From positions 1 through 31,527 of the forward strand of contig CAZRKU010000033.1 in the NCBI GenBank assembly GCA_964600685.1: 31,527 nt of DNA, in the 5' to 3' direction. Of this stretch, positions 16,472-24,250 are shown piece by piece (position 1 is the stretch's first letter; the number at the start of each line of letters is the position of its first letter). Position numbers and translations under genes: made by a program. The stretch comes from TMP-24 sp964600685. Lineage in GTDB: Bacteria; Pseudomonadota; Alphaproteobacteria; Rhodobacterales; Rhodobacteraceae. Below the pieces are notes generated by a model, which worked only from the letters and a program-made list of their open reading frames with translations, was not told the DNA's origin and made no database searches.

Positions 16472-18010
16472 ATGAACGAAGAGGTTGGCGGCCGCAGGGC
16501 CAGGGGCGGCGGCGCGGCGCGGCGGGCGGAACGGTCGGCGGTGCATTTCGAAGTTGCGAAATACATCGAGCGGAACATCCCGAACCTCGAAATCCTCAAT
16601 GAAGAAGCGCTGCAGATCATCGAGGCGAATGCCGAGACGATCCTTGAAGAGATCGGCGTGAACTTCATCGAAAACCCGGGGGCGCTTGCGCTTTGGAAAG
16701 CCGCCGGGGCCGATGTCCGGGGCGAAAGGGTGCGCCTGCCGAAAGGGCTGGCACGCCAGCTTTGCAAGACCGCGCCCGCGTCTTACGTGCAGCACGCCCG
16801 CAACCCGGAGCGGAATGTGACCGTGGGCGGCAGGGGCCTCGTTCTGGCCCCGGTCTATGGCCCGCCGTTCGTGCGTGACGAAAATGGCCGCCGCTACGCG
16901 ACGATGGAAGATTTCAACAAGTTCGTGAAGCTCGGCTATATGTCGAAATGGCTGCACCATTCGGGCGGCACGGTGTGCGAGCCGACCGACATCCCGGTGA
17001 ACAAGCGTCACCTCGACATGCTTTATGCCCACATGACGCTTTCGGACAAACCCTACATGGGGTCGGTCACGGCGCCGGAGCGGGCGGCGGATTCGGTCGA
17101 GATGTCGGACATTCTGTTCGGCGGGCTGAACGGGCGCACGGTGATGACCTCGCTCATCAACATCAACTCGCCCATGACCTTCGACGGGATCATGATGGGC
17201 GCGCTGGAGGTCTATGCGAAAGCCAACCAGGCGGCGATCATCTCGCCCTTCATCGTCGGCGGCGCCATGTCGCCGGTCACGGTGGCGGGCACGCTGACGC
17301 AGGTTCTGGTCGAAGTCATGGCGGGCGTGGCCTACAGCCAGTTGATCCGCAAGGGTGCGCCGGTGATCGCGGGCGCCTTCGTCACCTCGACCGACATGGC
17401 CTCGGGCGCGCCCACGTTCGGGACGCCGGAAGCCAGCCTCGTGACCTATGGCGCAGGCCAGCTTGTCCGCCGCCTGGGGGTGCCCTACCGTTCGGCCGGG
17501 TCGTTCTGCGGCTCGAAACTGCCGGACGCGCAGGCCGCCTACGAGACTGCCAACAGCCTGAACATGGGGCTTCTGGCTGGCGTCAACTTCATGCTGCATG
17601 CCTGTGGCTGGCTGGAAGGCGGGCTCGTGTCCTCGTTCGAGAAGTTCGTGATGGACGCCGATCAGCTTGGCGTCCTGCATCACATCGCGAAGGGGATCGA
17701 CATGTCCGAAAATGGCCAGGCGATGGAGGCGCTGCGCTATGTCGGGTCGGGCGAGGCGAGCCATTTCCTTGGCACCGATCACACCCAGGCAAACTTCAAG
17801 ACTGCCTTCTGGCGCACCGAAATCCTGGACTACAAACCGTTCGAGACCTGGCAGGAAGAGGGCGAGCGCGACACGGTTCAGCTGGCGCGGGAACGGGTGG
17901 CGAAACTTCTGAACGACTATCAGAAGCCGGCGATCGACCCGGGGATCGAGGAGGCGCTGACCGACTATGTGGCGCGCAAGAAGGCCTCCATGCCCGACGC
18001 CTTCATGTAA
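16472..18010 (+). CDS. Trimethylamine methyltransferase (MttB) superfamily protein, non-pyrrolysine type
   Basis: 512 residues, matching MttB-superfamily corrinoid-dependent methyltransferases in length and in segments such as HHSGGTVCEPTDIPVN, GVAYSQLIRKGAPVIAGAF, SGAPTFGTPEASLVTYGAGQL, RSAGSFCGSKLPDAQAAYE and HACGWLEGGL. The frame contains no internal TAG, so this is the common form without pyrrolysine. Characterised members demethylate glycine betaine, proline betaine or carnitine and pass the methyl to a cobalamin protein. No corrinoid protein, activator or second methyltransferase is adjacent, so the acceptor and substrate are unknown. The ribosome-binding site AGGAG (16460-16464) precedes the ATG. 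A strong terminator follows, so it is probably a single-gene transcript. Confidence 0.92.
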   Translation: MNEEVGGRRARGGGAARRAERSAVHFEVAKYIERNIPNLEILNEEALQIIEANAETILEEIGVNFIENPGALALWKAAGADVRGERVRLPKGLARQLCKTAPASYVQHARNPERNVTVGGRGLVLAPVYGPPFVRDENGRRYATMEDFNKFVKLGYMSKWLHHSGGTVCEPTDIPVNKRHLDMLYAHMTLSDKPYMGSVTAPERAADSVEMSDILFGGLNGRTVMTSLININSPMTFDGIMMGALEVYAKANQAAIISPFIVGGAMSPVTVAGTLTQVLVEVMAGVAYSQLIRKGAPVIAGAFVTSTDMASGAPTFGTPEASLVTYGAGQLVRRLGVPYRSAGSFCGSKLPDAQAAYETANSLNMGLLAGVNFMLHACGWLEGGLVSSFEKFVMDADQLGVLHHIAKGIDMSENGQAMEALRYVGSGEASHFLGTDHTQANFKTAFWRTEILDYKPFETWQEEGERDTVQLARERVAKLLNDYQKPAIDPGIEEALTDYVARKKASMPDAFM

Positions 18011-18016
18011 GTTGCC

Positions 18017-18045
18017 AAAAGGGCCGCCGATGGGGCGGCCCTTTT
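18017..18045. terminator. Strong bidirectional intrinsic terminator
   Basis: AAAAGGGCCGCC (18017-18028) and GGCGGCCCTTTT (18034-18045) form a perfect 12-bp stem with a five-base loop. The flanking A- and T-tracts make it work in both directions, for the MttB-like gene and for the convergent DUF6477 gene. Confidence 0.92.
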
Positions 18046-18057
18046 CCTTGCGGCCCG

Positions 18058-18354
18058 TCAGGTGCGCGCCACCGCGCGTCCGGGCAGCAGGCGGGCCTCC
18101 GCCATCATGGCGATCAGCACCTCGATATGGCGGGCGAAGGAATAGGTGGCGTCACCCTTGCGCCGGATCTCCTCCAGCCGCTCCTCTTCGGCCAGCAACG
18201 CGGCAACGGCACGGTCGGGTGATGGCGCTTCGGCCAGACGCATCAGCCGTTTCAGGTCACGCTTGCGGTTATAGTCGATCAGGCCGGCGCGCGCCGCCCG
18301 GACCAGAAGCTGCGGGCGTCTGAGGTCGCTGACAAGCTGGAAGAGGTCAGTCAT
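18058..18354 (-). CDS. DUF6477 family protein
   Basis: 98 residues, small, charged, mostly helical, with no signal or membrane segment. The start is set at 18354 because AGGAG lies five to nine bases upstream; the frame is open for 28 more codons, but that stretch has no homology feel and runs into the regulatory region. The motifs LRRPQLLVRAARAGLIDYNR near the N-terminus and SFARHIEVLIAMMAEARLL near the C-terminus match by eye the Rhodobacterales family DUF6477. Function is unknown. It is divergent from the GafA-like gene. In Rhodobacter capsulatus I recall a gene next to gafA also being linked to gene transfer agent production, but I cannot confirm that it is this family. Confidence 0.8.
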   Translation of the reverse strand: MTDLFQLVSDLRRPQLLVRAARAGLIDYNRKRDLKRLMRLAEAPSPDRAVAALLAEEERLEEIRRKGDATYSFARHIEVLIAMMAEARLLPGRAVART

Positions 18355-18486
18355 GGGGTCTCCTGTGGAATTTGCAACCATAGGATGTATCCAATCCTTT
18401 CGCTGTTGCAGAACCGGACTGAGCAGCGACCGTTTCATTCAAGGAAATTTATAATTTATCAATAATTCTCGGGATCGAGCCGACAG

Positions 18487-18501
18487 TTAACCAACGGGTA
18501 A
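18487..18501. promoter_or_regulatory. Second, imperfect CtrA-type box
   Basis: TTAA (18487-18490), seven bases, GTAA (18498-18501): one mismatch to TTAA-N7-TTAA. It lies 33 bases upstream of a perfect box, about three helical turns, so both could be on the same face of the DNA. Confidence 0.5.
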
Positions 18502-18519
18502 GAAATACAACCCACGGTT

Positions 18520-18534
18520 TTAACGTCTGCTTAA
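18520..18534. promoter_or_regulatory. Perfect CtrA-type binding box upstream of the GafA-like gene
   Basis: TTAACGTCTGCTTAA matches the CtrA consensus TTAA-N7-TTAA exactly. It ends 43 bases before the GafA-like start codon, a usual place for an activator overlapping the promoter -35 region. CtrA control of gafA is described in Rhodobacter capsulatus, which fits; binding here is inference. Confidence 0.72.
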
Positions 18535-18577
18535 GTTACGGCCCCGGATCAGGGGTCGAACCACAACGGGGAATCGA

Positions 18578-19705
18578 ATGAAGGCATTTGCCCAAGGCCC
18601 GGCGGCTTGGCCCGTCTGGCTGCCGGATGGCGCGCGTCTGTATCTGGCCCATGTCCAGGGTGCCCAGACGATCCGTGAACTGGCCCGCGCCGAGGGCTGC
18701 CATGCCTCGACCGTCCTGCGCCGGGTGCGCGCCTTCGAGATGCGCCGCGACGACCCGCTGGTCGACGAAGTGCTGCGCCAGTTCGAGGCGGCCGAACCCG
18801 GCATCGTTCCCGGCATCGTCCATTGTCATTCACTGTCAGAAGGAGCCACCATGTCCGCACCGATCCGTTCCGGTTTTGCCGCACGCCCGGATGAAGCCAC
18901 CATTGCCCGCGAGGCCCGCCGCATCCTGCGGCGTCTGTGTGAAAATGGCGCATTGCTGGCGATCGCGCCGGAAATGGACAAGGCAGCGGTCCTGAAGGGG
19001 GCGGTCCGCACTGCCGTCGTCGACCGGGCCGTCGCCCAGGCTTTCGCGCTGAAGGACTGGATCGCGGTGCGCGCCTCCGGCCGGGTGACGACCTATGAAA
19101 TCACCCCTGCCGGGCGGGCGGCGCTGAAACGCATCCTTGACGAGGATATAGCGGCCCAGCAACCGGGCCTGGCCGAGGCCCGCACCCCCTTTGCCGATCA
19201 GCACCGCGTCTGGGACGAGCGCAATGTGATGGAAGCGGGCGAGGAGGGGCCACGCCGCTTGCGCTACAATCTGGCCGAAAGCCCGTTCGCGGCGCTGGCC
19301 CGGCGGCGCGACAAGGACGGCAAGCTGTTTCTGGAACCCGATCTGGTGGCAGCCGGCGAACGGCTGCGCGAGGATTTCGAACTGTCGCAGATGGGGCCGC
19401 GCGTGGCGCAGAACTGGGACCGTTTCCTGACGGCGGGCGACCGGGGCGGTTTTCAGGGCGATGTCGGGCCGTCCGAAGGCTCGTCCCGCGCCCGCGCACG
19501 GGTGGCGGCGGCGCTGCGCGACCTCGGGCCGGGGCTCGGTGATGTCGTGCTGCGCTGCTGCTGCTATCTGGAGGGGCTGGAGGTCGCCGAAAAGCGCATG
19601 GGCTGGTCGGCACGGTCGGGCAAGATCGTCCTCAGGATCGCGCTGGTCCGGCTGAAACGCCATTACGAGGAGGTCTATGGCGGCAAGCTGCCGCTGATCG
19701 GCTGA
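18578..19705 (+). CDS. gafA: GafA-like gene transfer agent activator (HTH + DUF6456)
   Basis: 375 residues. Residues about 28-52 form a helix-turn-helix (TIRELARAEGCHASTVLRRVRAF). A linker (about 75-100) is followed by a middle region and a C-terminal DUF6456 domain (about 228-366). Its last part, LGPGLGDVVLRCCCYLEGLEVAEKR then RSGKIVLRIALVRLKRHY, resembles a sigma-factor region-4-like helix bundle. This architecture matches GafA, which in Rhodobacter capsulatus directly activates the gene transfer agent cluster; in Caulobacter the two halves are separate proteins, GafY and GafZ. No GTA structural genes are in this window, as expected because gafA lies outside the main cluster. An internal ribosome-binding site and ATG at codon 92 could make the second half alone. 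The symbol is by recognition, not by alignment. Confidence 0.75.
   Translation: MKAFAQGPAAWPVWLPDGARLYLAHVQGAQTIRELARAEGCHASTVLRRVRAFEMRRDDPLVDEVLRQFEAAEPGIVPGIVHCHSLSEGATMSAPIRSGFAARPDEATIAREARRILRRLCENGALLAIAPEMDKAAVLKGAVRTAVVDRAVAQAFALKDWIAVRASGRVTTYEITPAGRAALKRILDEDIAAQQPGLAEARTPFADQHRVWDERNVMEAGEEGPRRLRYNLAESPFAALARRRDKDGKLFLEPDLVAAGERLREDFELSQMGPRVAQNWDRFLTAGDRGGFQGDVGPSEGSSRARARVAAALRDLGPGLGDVVLRCCCYLEGLEVAEKRMGWSARSGKIVLRIALVRLKRHYEEVYGGKLPLIG
18838..18853 (+). promoter_or_regulatory. Internal ribosome-binding site and start codon inside the GafA-like gene
   Basis: AGAAGGAG (18838-18845), five bases, ATG (18851) in frame at codon 92. Complementarity to the 16S anti-SD is far better than at the gene's own start (GGGGAATCGA before ATG). 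The position is in the linker after the helix-turn-helix. Translation from here would give a 284-residue GafZ-like protein. Confidence 0.5.
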
Positions 19706-19723
19706 TGTTCGCGGCTGGCGCGG

Positions 19724-20341
19724 TCAGGCCATTGCGGCGATCAGACCTTTCAGGGCTGCCGCCGGATCGTCGCTGCGCCAGATTTCCTCGCCGATCCCGA
19801 AAAAGTCGGTGACCGGCCAAAGGTCGCGGATCAGCGCGGCGTCCAGCGCCCCTTCGGCCACCACCGGCACCTCGACCATTTCCGACCACCAGGCATAGAG
19901 ATCGCGGTCGGCGACCTGGCCGCCGCCAAGCGCGGTCGCGCCTGCGGGGCCGAAGGCGACATAATCCGCGCCCGCCTCGCCCGCCGTCATGCCCGCATCG
20001 CGCGACGTGCCGCACCAGGCCCCGACGATCGCATCGGGCCCCAGTTCCTTGCGCGCCGCGCGCACGGAGCGCGCACTGTCCAGCAGATGCACCCCGTCCA
20101 GCCCGTGCCGCGCCGCCAGCGCCACATGGGTGTCGATCACCACCGCCACGTCCCGCTCGTGCGCCACGGCGCGCAGCGCATCGGCGGCGCGGCCAAGCTC
20201 ATATTCATCCTTGCCCGCCAAGGCGAGCCTGAGGCAGGCCACCGCATTCCGGTCCAGCACCCGCGCCAGAAGATCGGGGAATGTCTCAAGCTCGACCACG
20301 GGCGGCGTGATCAGGTAAATCTGCGGGCGGTCTTCGGCCAT
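19724..20341 (-). CDS. Thiamine phosphate synthase (ThiE/TenI) superfamily protein
   Basis: 205 residues with a TIM-barrel pattern: YLITPP at strand 1, VVIDTHVALAARHGLDGVHLLD, AIVGAWCGTSRDAGMTAGEAGADYVAFGPAG and VPVVAEGAL. Several residues that define active ThiE are altered: the QLREK-type motif reads CLRLA, the NDR motif reads IDTH, and the GPxxxT-K phosphate loop reads GPAGATALGGG. It may be a TenI-like or diverged paralogue rather than the enzyme joining the pyrimidine and thiazole halves of thiamine. No other thiamine gene is nearby. It stands alone, convergent with the GafA-like gene. Confidence 0.78.
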   Translation of the reverse strand: MAEDRPQIYLITPPVVELETFPDLLARVLDRNAVACLRLALAGKDEYELGRAADALRAVAHERDVAVVIDTHVALAARHGLDGVHLLDSARSVRAARKELGPDAIVGAWCGTSRDAGMTAGEAGADYVAFGPAGATALGGGQVADRDLYAWWSEMVEVPVVAEGALDAALIRDLWPVTDFFGIGEEIWRSDDPAAALKGLIAAMA

Positions 20342-20392
20342 GACGGCTCCTTTCGGTCTTTCGCCCGCCTTAACCCAGAAATCCGCGCTTGG

Positions 20393-20719
20393 CTACTTGG
20401 GGGGCAGCGCTTTCACGAAGCCGAGTGCCAGTGCCATCACCTGGCCCCGGCGCAGATCGTCGGACGTGGCCTCGTCAGACAGGTTGATCATGCCTGGCAT
20501 CGGCCGGCCGGTGAACATCATCGGGGCCGCCCCCGGCACGGCAAGCGCCGCCGCCTCGTTCGGCTTGCCCACCCGGAACATCGCGCCGCCCTTGTGAATG
20601 CCGCAGACCATATGGCCGTTCAGAAGAAAGGCGAGCCCCCCGAACATCTTCTTTTCGATCACCGGCCGGCCGGCAAGATCGTCACGCATCAGCTGCGCCA
20701 GACCTTCATCCCAGGCCAT
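20393..20719 (-). CDS. TfoX/Sxy family protein (N-terminal domain only)
   Basis: 108 residues carrying the TfoX N-terminal domain: KKMFGGLAFLLNGHMVCGIHKGGAMFRVG, then PMPGMINLSDEATSDDLRRGQVMALALGF. Full-length TfoX/Sxy controls natural competence in gammaproteobacteria; stand-alone N-terminal-domain proteins are common in alphaproteobacteria, and their role is not established. The ribosome-binding site GGAGGGAG precedes the ATG, making the start firm. It lies 50 bases upstream of the ThiE-like gene on the same strand and is divergent from the TrmJ-like gene, with 64 bases between starts. Confidence 0.88.
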   Translation of the reverse strand: MAWDEGLAQLMRDDLAGRPVIEKKMFGGLAFLLNGHMVCGIHKGGAMFRVGKPNEAAALAVPGAAPMMFTGRPMPGMINLSDEATSDDLRRGQVMALALGFVKALPPK

Positions 20720-20783
20720 GGTCTCCCTCCTTGCCTCGGCATCGCACCCATCGTATCAGGCGGTCACACTTGCGAACAGCGCC

Positions 20784-21527
20784 ATGCCCGATCCGCTTCA
20801 GCCGACCTTCATCCTCGTCCGCCCGCAGATGGGCGAAAACATCGGCGCGGCGGCGCGGGCGATGCTGAACTTCGGCCTGGACCGGATGCGGCTCGTCGAC
20901 CCGCGCGACGGCTGGCCCAACCCGCGCGCCGTAGCCATGGCGTCCGGCGCGGCAGGCCGGGTGCTGGATCATGCCGGGGTCTTCGCATCGGTGCCCGACG
21001 CGGTGGCCGACTGTGCCTATGTCTTTGCCACGACCGCGCGCGGGCGCGACCTCACAAAGCCGGTGATGACCCCCGAACGCGCGATGGACCATGCCCGCGC
21101 GCTTGGCGCGGCAGGGCAGAGGGTCGCGGTCCTGTTCGGCCCCGAACGTGCGGGGCTGGAGAATGCGGACGTGGCCCGCGCCAATGCGATCATCTCGATC
21201 CCGGTCAACCCGGAGTTCTTCTCGCTCAACCTCGGGCAGGCGGTGCTTCTGTGCGCCTATGAATGGATGCGCCAGATCAGCGACCGTCCGGCCGAGGTGC
21301 TCGAAATGGGCCGGAGGGACTTCGCGAGCCACATCGAGGTCGAAAAACTGGGCGATCATTTCGAGGAACGGCTGGAGGCCGCCGGTTTCTTCTTCCCGCC
21401 GACCAAGGCCGAGGGGATGAAACTCAACCTGCGCAATCTCTGGTCGCGGATGCCGCTCACGCGCGCCGATGTGCAGACCTTCCACGGGATGCTGCGCCAG
21501 ATCGTGCGGCGCGGCGGTCAGGACTGA
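20784..21527 (+). CDS. tRNA (cytidine/uridine-2'-O-)-methyltransferase TrmJ-like (SPOUT)
   Basis: 247 residues from the chosen ATG. SPOUT/TrmH-fold motifs are clear: motif 1 RPQMGENIGAAARAMLNFGL near the N-terminus, motif 2 VAVLFGPERAGL, and motif 3 IPVNPEFFSLNLGQAVLL, which form the trefoil knot binding S-adenosylmethionine. TrmJ methylates the 2'-O of position 32 in tRNA anticodon loops; the C-terminal extension (residues about 165-247) is the usual helical domain. The frame is open far upstream, but those codons run antisense through the TfoX gene, so they are excluded. No strong ribosome-binding site is seen. It is followed after 59 bases by ctaA. Confidence 0.9.
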   Translation: MPDPLQPTFILVRPQMGENIGAAARAMLNFGLDRMRLVDPRDGWPNPRAVAMASGAAGRVLDHAGVFASVPDAVADCAYVFATTARGRDLTKPVMTPERAMDHARALGAAGQRVAVLFGPERAGLENADVARANAIISIPVNPEFFSLNLGQAVLLCAYEWMRQISDRPAEVLEMGRRDFASHIEVEKLGDHFEERLEAAGFFFPPTKAEGMKLNLRNLWSRMPLTRADVQTFHGMLRQIVRRGGQD

Positions 21528-21586
21528 GCCACCTTGAAGGGGCAAGCCGCCGCGCATACTGTCCGGCGCAACCGCAAGGAGCGACC

Positions 21587-22741
21587 ATGACCGCCAAGCG
21601 CAGCATTTTCGAGGAGGTCGGGACGGGGGCAAAGACACCGCCCGGCCCGCAGGGTGGCATGATCGACGCGGCCCGCCGCGGGCGCACGCCGGTCCGGCGC
21701 TGGCTTTCGGCCATCTTCCTGATGGTCGCGGCAATGATTCTGGTGGGCGGGATGACGCGGCTGACCGATTCCGGCCTGTCGATCACCGAATGGCGGCCTG
21801 TCACCGGCGCGCTGCCCCCCCTGAACGCGGCCGACTGGCAGGCGGAATTCGCGCTCTATCAGGCCAGCCCCGAATATCAGCTGCAAAACAGCCAGATGAC
21901 GCTTGCGGGCTTCAAGTCGATCTATTGGTGGGAATGGGGCCACCGGCAGCTTGGCCGCACCATCGGCCTTGTATGGGCCTTGGGGCTCCTCTTCTTCTGG
22001 GCCACCAGACGCATCCCGGCGGGCTGGGCCGGACGTCTGCTCGGCCTCGGCGCGCTTGGCGGCCTTCAGGGGGCGATCGGCTGGTGGATGGTCGCTTCGG
22101 GCCTTTCGGGCCGGATGGTCGATGTGGCCTCCTATCGGCTGGCTGCCCATCTCGGCCTGGCCTTCGTGATCCTTGGCCTGACCGCCTGGTTCATATTGTC
22201 GCTCGCCCGGCCCGAGGGCTGGCTGTTGCAGGCGCGGCGCGGAAAGGAAGACCGGCTCCTGTCGCTCTCGACGGGCCTGATGCATGCCGCCTTCCTGCAA
22301 ATCCTCCTTGGTGCGCTGGTGGCCGGGATCGACGCCGGCCGCGCCTTTCCGACCTGGCCGCTGATGGGCGAAAGCTTCTTTCCGGCAGATGCCTTCTATG
22401 TGCCGGACGGCGGTGCGACCTGGCGGGCGTTCTTCGAAAACCCCGGCCTGGTGCAGTTCCTGCACCGGATGCTGGGGTATCTGCTCTTCGCCTTCGGGAT
22501 CGTGGTCTGGCTCAAGGGCCGCAAGTCTGCCCATCCGCGCACCAGACGCGCCTTCGACTGGCTGGCGGCGGCCCTTTTCGCGCAAGTCGCCCTTGGCATC
22601 GTCACGGTGCTGCAAAGCGCACCGCTGCATCTGGGGATTGCCCATCAGCTTGGTGCCATCATTCTCTTCACGTTCATTGTCCGCGCCCGCCACCGGGCGC
22701 TTTATCCGATTGCCACCTCTCTCAGAGATCAGAAAGCATGA
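21587..22741 (+). CDS. ctaA: Heme A synthase (COX15/CtaA)
   Basis: Oxidises the heme O C8 methyl to formyl to make heme A for aa3-type cytochrome oxidase, in the inner membrane. 384 residues with about eight hydrophobic helices, the alphaproteobacterial/mitochondrial COX15 type. Conserved histidines that bind heme in two half-repeats are H119 (EWGHRQLGR), H188 (AAHLGLA), H293 (FLHRMLGY) and H353 (IAHQLGA). GGMTRLTDSGLSITEWRPVTG is the family's N-terminal signature. The ribosome-binding site AAGGAG sits just before the ATG at 21587; the much longer open frame upstream overlaps trmJ and is not used. The stop overlaps the start of the peptidase gene (ATGA). Confidence 0.96.
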   Translation: MTAKRSIFEEVGTGAKTPPGPQGGMIDAARRGRTPVRRWLSAIFLMVAAMILVGGMTRLTDSGLSITEWRPVTGALPPLNAADWQAEFALYQASPEYQLQNSQMTLAGFKSIYWWEWGHRQLGRTIGLVWALGLLFFWATRRIPAGWAGRLLGLGALGGLQGAIGWWMVASGLSGRMVDVASYRLAAHLGLAFVILGLTAWFILSLARPEGWLLQARRGKEDRLLSLSTGLMHAAFLQILLGALVAGIDAGRAFPTWPLMGESFFPADAFYVPDGGATWRAFFENPGLVQFLHRMLGYLLFAFGIVVWLKGRKSAHPRTRRAFDWLAAALFAQVALGIVTVLQSAPLHLGIAHQLGAIILFTFIVRARHRALYPIATSLRDQKA

Positions 22742-24210
22742 CAGCCTTTGACGAACTGATGGCTTTCCAGCGCGAAACCGAGGCGCTGGCCCAGATTGCC
22801 GGCCGCCTTGGCTGGGATCAGGAAACCATGATGCCACGCGGCAGCGCGAACCAGCGGGGCGAGGAAATGGCGGCCATCGAAGGCGTTCTGCACGCGCGCC
22901 GGACCGATGCGCGACTTGCCGAGTGGCTCGCGAAGGCCGTGGCGAAAGACGCGGCAGGCAACCGCGCGCTTGACCTGATCAGCCGCACCTATCTGAAGAA
23001 CGCGCGGATTCCGGCCGGCCTCGCTAGCGAGATCGCCCGCGTGACCAGCGTGGCCCAGGGCATCTGGGCCGCGGCGCGCCGGGCCGAAGATGTCGCGGCC
23101 TTCCTGCCGACGCTTGAGAATGTCGTGGCGCTGGTCCGGGAAAAGGGCCAGGCGCTGGCCGATGGCGGCGACATCTACGACGCGCTTCTCGACGACTACG
23201 AACCCGAAGCGTCCGGGGCCGAGATTGCCGCGATGTTCGCGACCATGCGCCCGCGACTGGTCGCTCTGCGCGAGGCGGTTCTGGGCGCGGCGCACCGGCC
23301 GGCGCCGCTCAAAGGTTCCTTCGGGCAGGAAGGGCAGCTGGCCCTCGCGCGCGAACTGGCGGATGCGTTCGACTACGACTGGTCGCGCGGGCGGCTCGAT
23401 CTGGCGGTCCATCCTTTCTCGTCGGGGTCCGGCAACGATGTGCGCATCACCACGCGGGTTTCCGACAGCGATCCGTTCAACTGCTTCTATTCGACGATCC
23501 ACGAAGTGGGCCACGCCTGTTACGAACTCGCCATCGACCAGGCCTATCTGTTGACCCCCTTGGGGCAGGGTGTCTCGATGGGTGTCCATGAAAGCCAGAG
23601 CCGGATCTATGAAAACCAGCTTGGCCGTTCGCGCGCCTTCACCGGCTGGATGTTCGGCAAGATGACCGAGAAGTTCGGCGATCCGGGGGTCAGGGACGCC
23701 GACGCCTTCTATGGCGCGGTCAACAGGGTTCACCGGGGCCATATCCGCACCGAAGCCGACGAGGTGCAATATAACCTCCACATCATGCTGCGTTTTGATC
23801 TGGAGCGGGATCTGATGGCGGGTCGCCTGGCGGTCCGCGATCTGGAGGAAACCTGGAACGACCGTTTCCGCGCCGATTTCGGCTATCCGGTCGACAGGCC
23901 GTCGAACGGCCTGTTGCAGGACGTGCATTGGTCCTGCGGCCTTTTCGGCTATTTTCCGACCTATTCGCTGGGCAACCTCTACGCGGGCTGCCTGCACAAG
24001 GCGATGCGGGCCGCCCTGCCCGACCTCGATCAGAGCCTGTCGATGGGCGACGTCCGACCGGCGACCGGCTGGCTCAGGCACAATCTTCAGCACCATGGCA
24101 GCCTGCGCCCGCCGGTGGCCACCATCGAGCAGGCCTGCGGTTTCGCGCCCTCGGCCGAACCGCTCCTGGATTATCTGGAAACAAAATTCCGCGCCATCTA
24201 CCGGCTCTGA
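22738..24210 (+). CDS. Carboxypeptidase M32 (Taq-type metallocarboxypeptidase)
   Basis: 490 residues, the family's normal length. The zinc motif HEVGH (255-259) and the third ligand Glu285 in GVHESQSRIYEN are present, with DVRITTR matching the conserved DxRxT motif. RLGWDQETMMP near the N-terminus and RTEADEVQYNLHI further on are other M32 signatures. It removes C-terminal amino acids from peptides in the cytoplasm. It is translationally coupled to ctaA by the ATGA overlap, though no functional link is known. It is followed by a hairpin element and converges with the enoyl-CoA hydratase homologue. Confidence 0.95.
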   Translation: MTAFDELMAFQRETEALAQIAGRLGWDQETMMPRGSANQRGEEMAAIEGVLHARRTDARLAEWLAKAVAKDAAGNRALDLISRTYLKNARIPAGLASEIARVTSVAQGIWAAARRAEDVAAFLPTLENVVALVREKGQALADGGDIYDALLDDYEPEASGAEIAAMFATMRPRLVALREAVLGAAHRPAPLKGSFGQEGQLALARELADAFDYDWSRGRLDLAVHPFSSGSGNDVRITTRVSDSDPFNCFYSTIHEVGHACYELAIDQAYLLTPLGQGVSMGVHESQSRIYENQLGRSRAFTGWMFGKMTEKFGDPGVRDADAFYGAVNRVHRGHIRTEADEVQYNLHIMLRFDLERDLMAGRLAVRDLEETWNDRFRADFGYPVDRPSNGLLQDVHWSCGLFGYFPTYSLGNLYAGCLHKAMRAALPDLDQSLSMGDVRPATGWLRHNLQHHGSLRPPVATIEQACGFAPSAEPLLDYLETKFRAIYRL

Positions 24211-24250
24211 CCAATCTGGCCATCCCCGGTTCTGCCTTTCATTCTGGCAC

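Noticed and set aside
20598..20783. Upstream extension of the TrmJ frame
   Set aside because: It runs antisense through the TfoX gene and has no similarity to TrmJ.
21263..21586. Upstream extension of the ctaA frame
   Set aside because: It overlaps trmJ in another frame; the AAGGAG-ATG at 21581-21589 and the family N-terminus fix the start.
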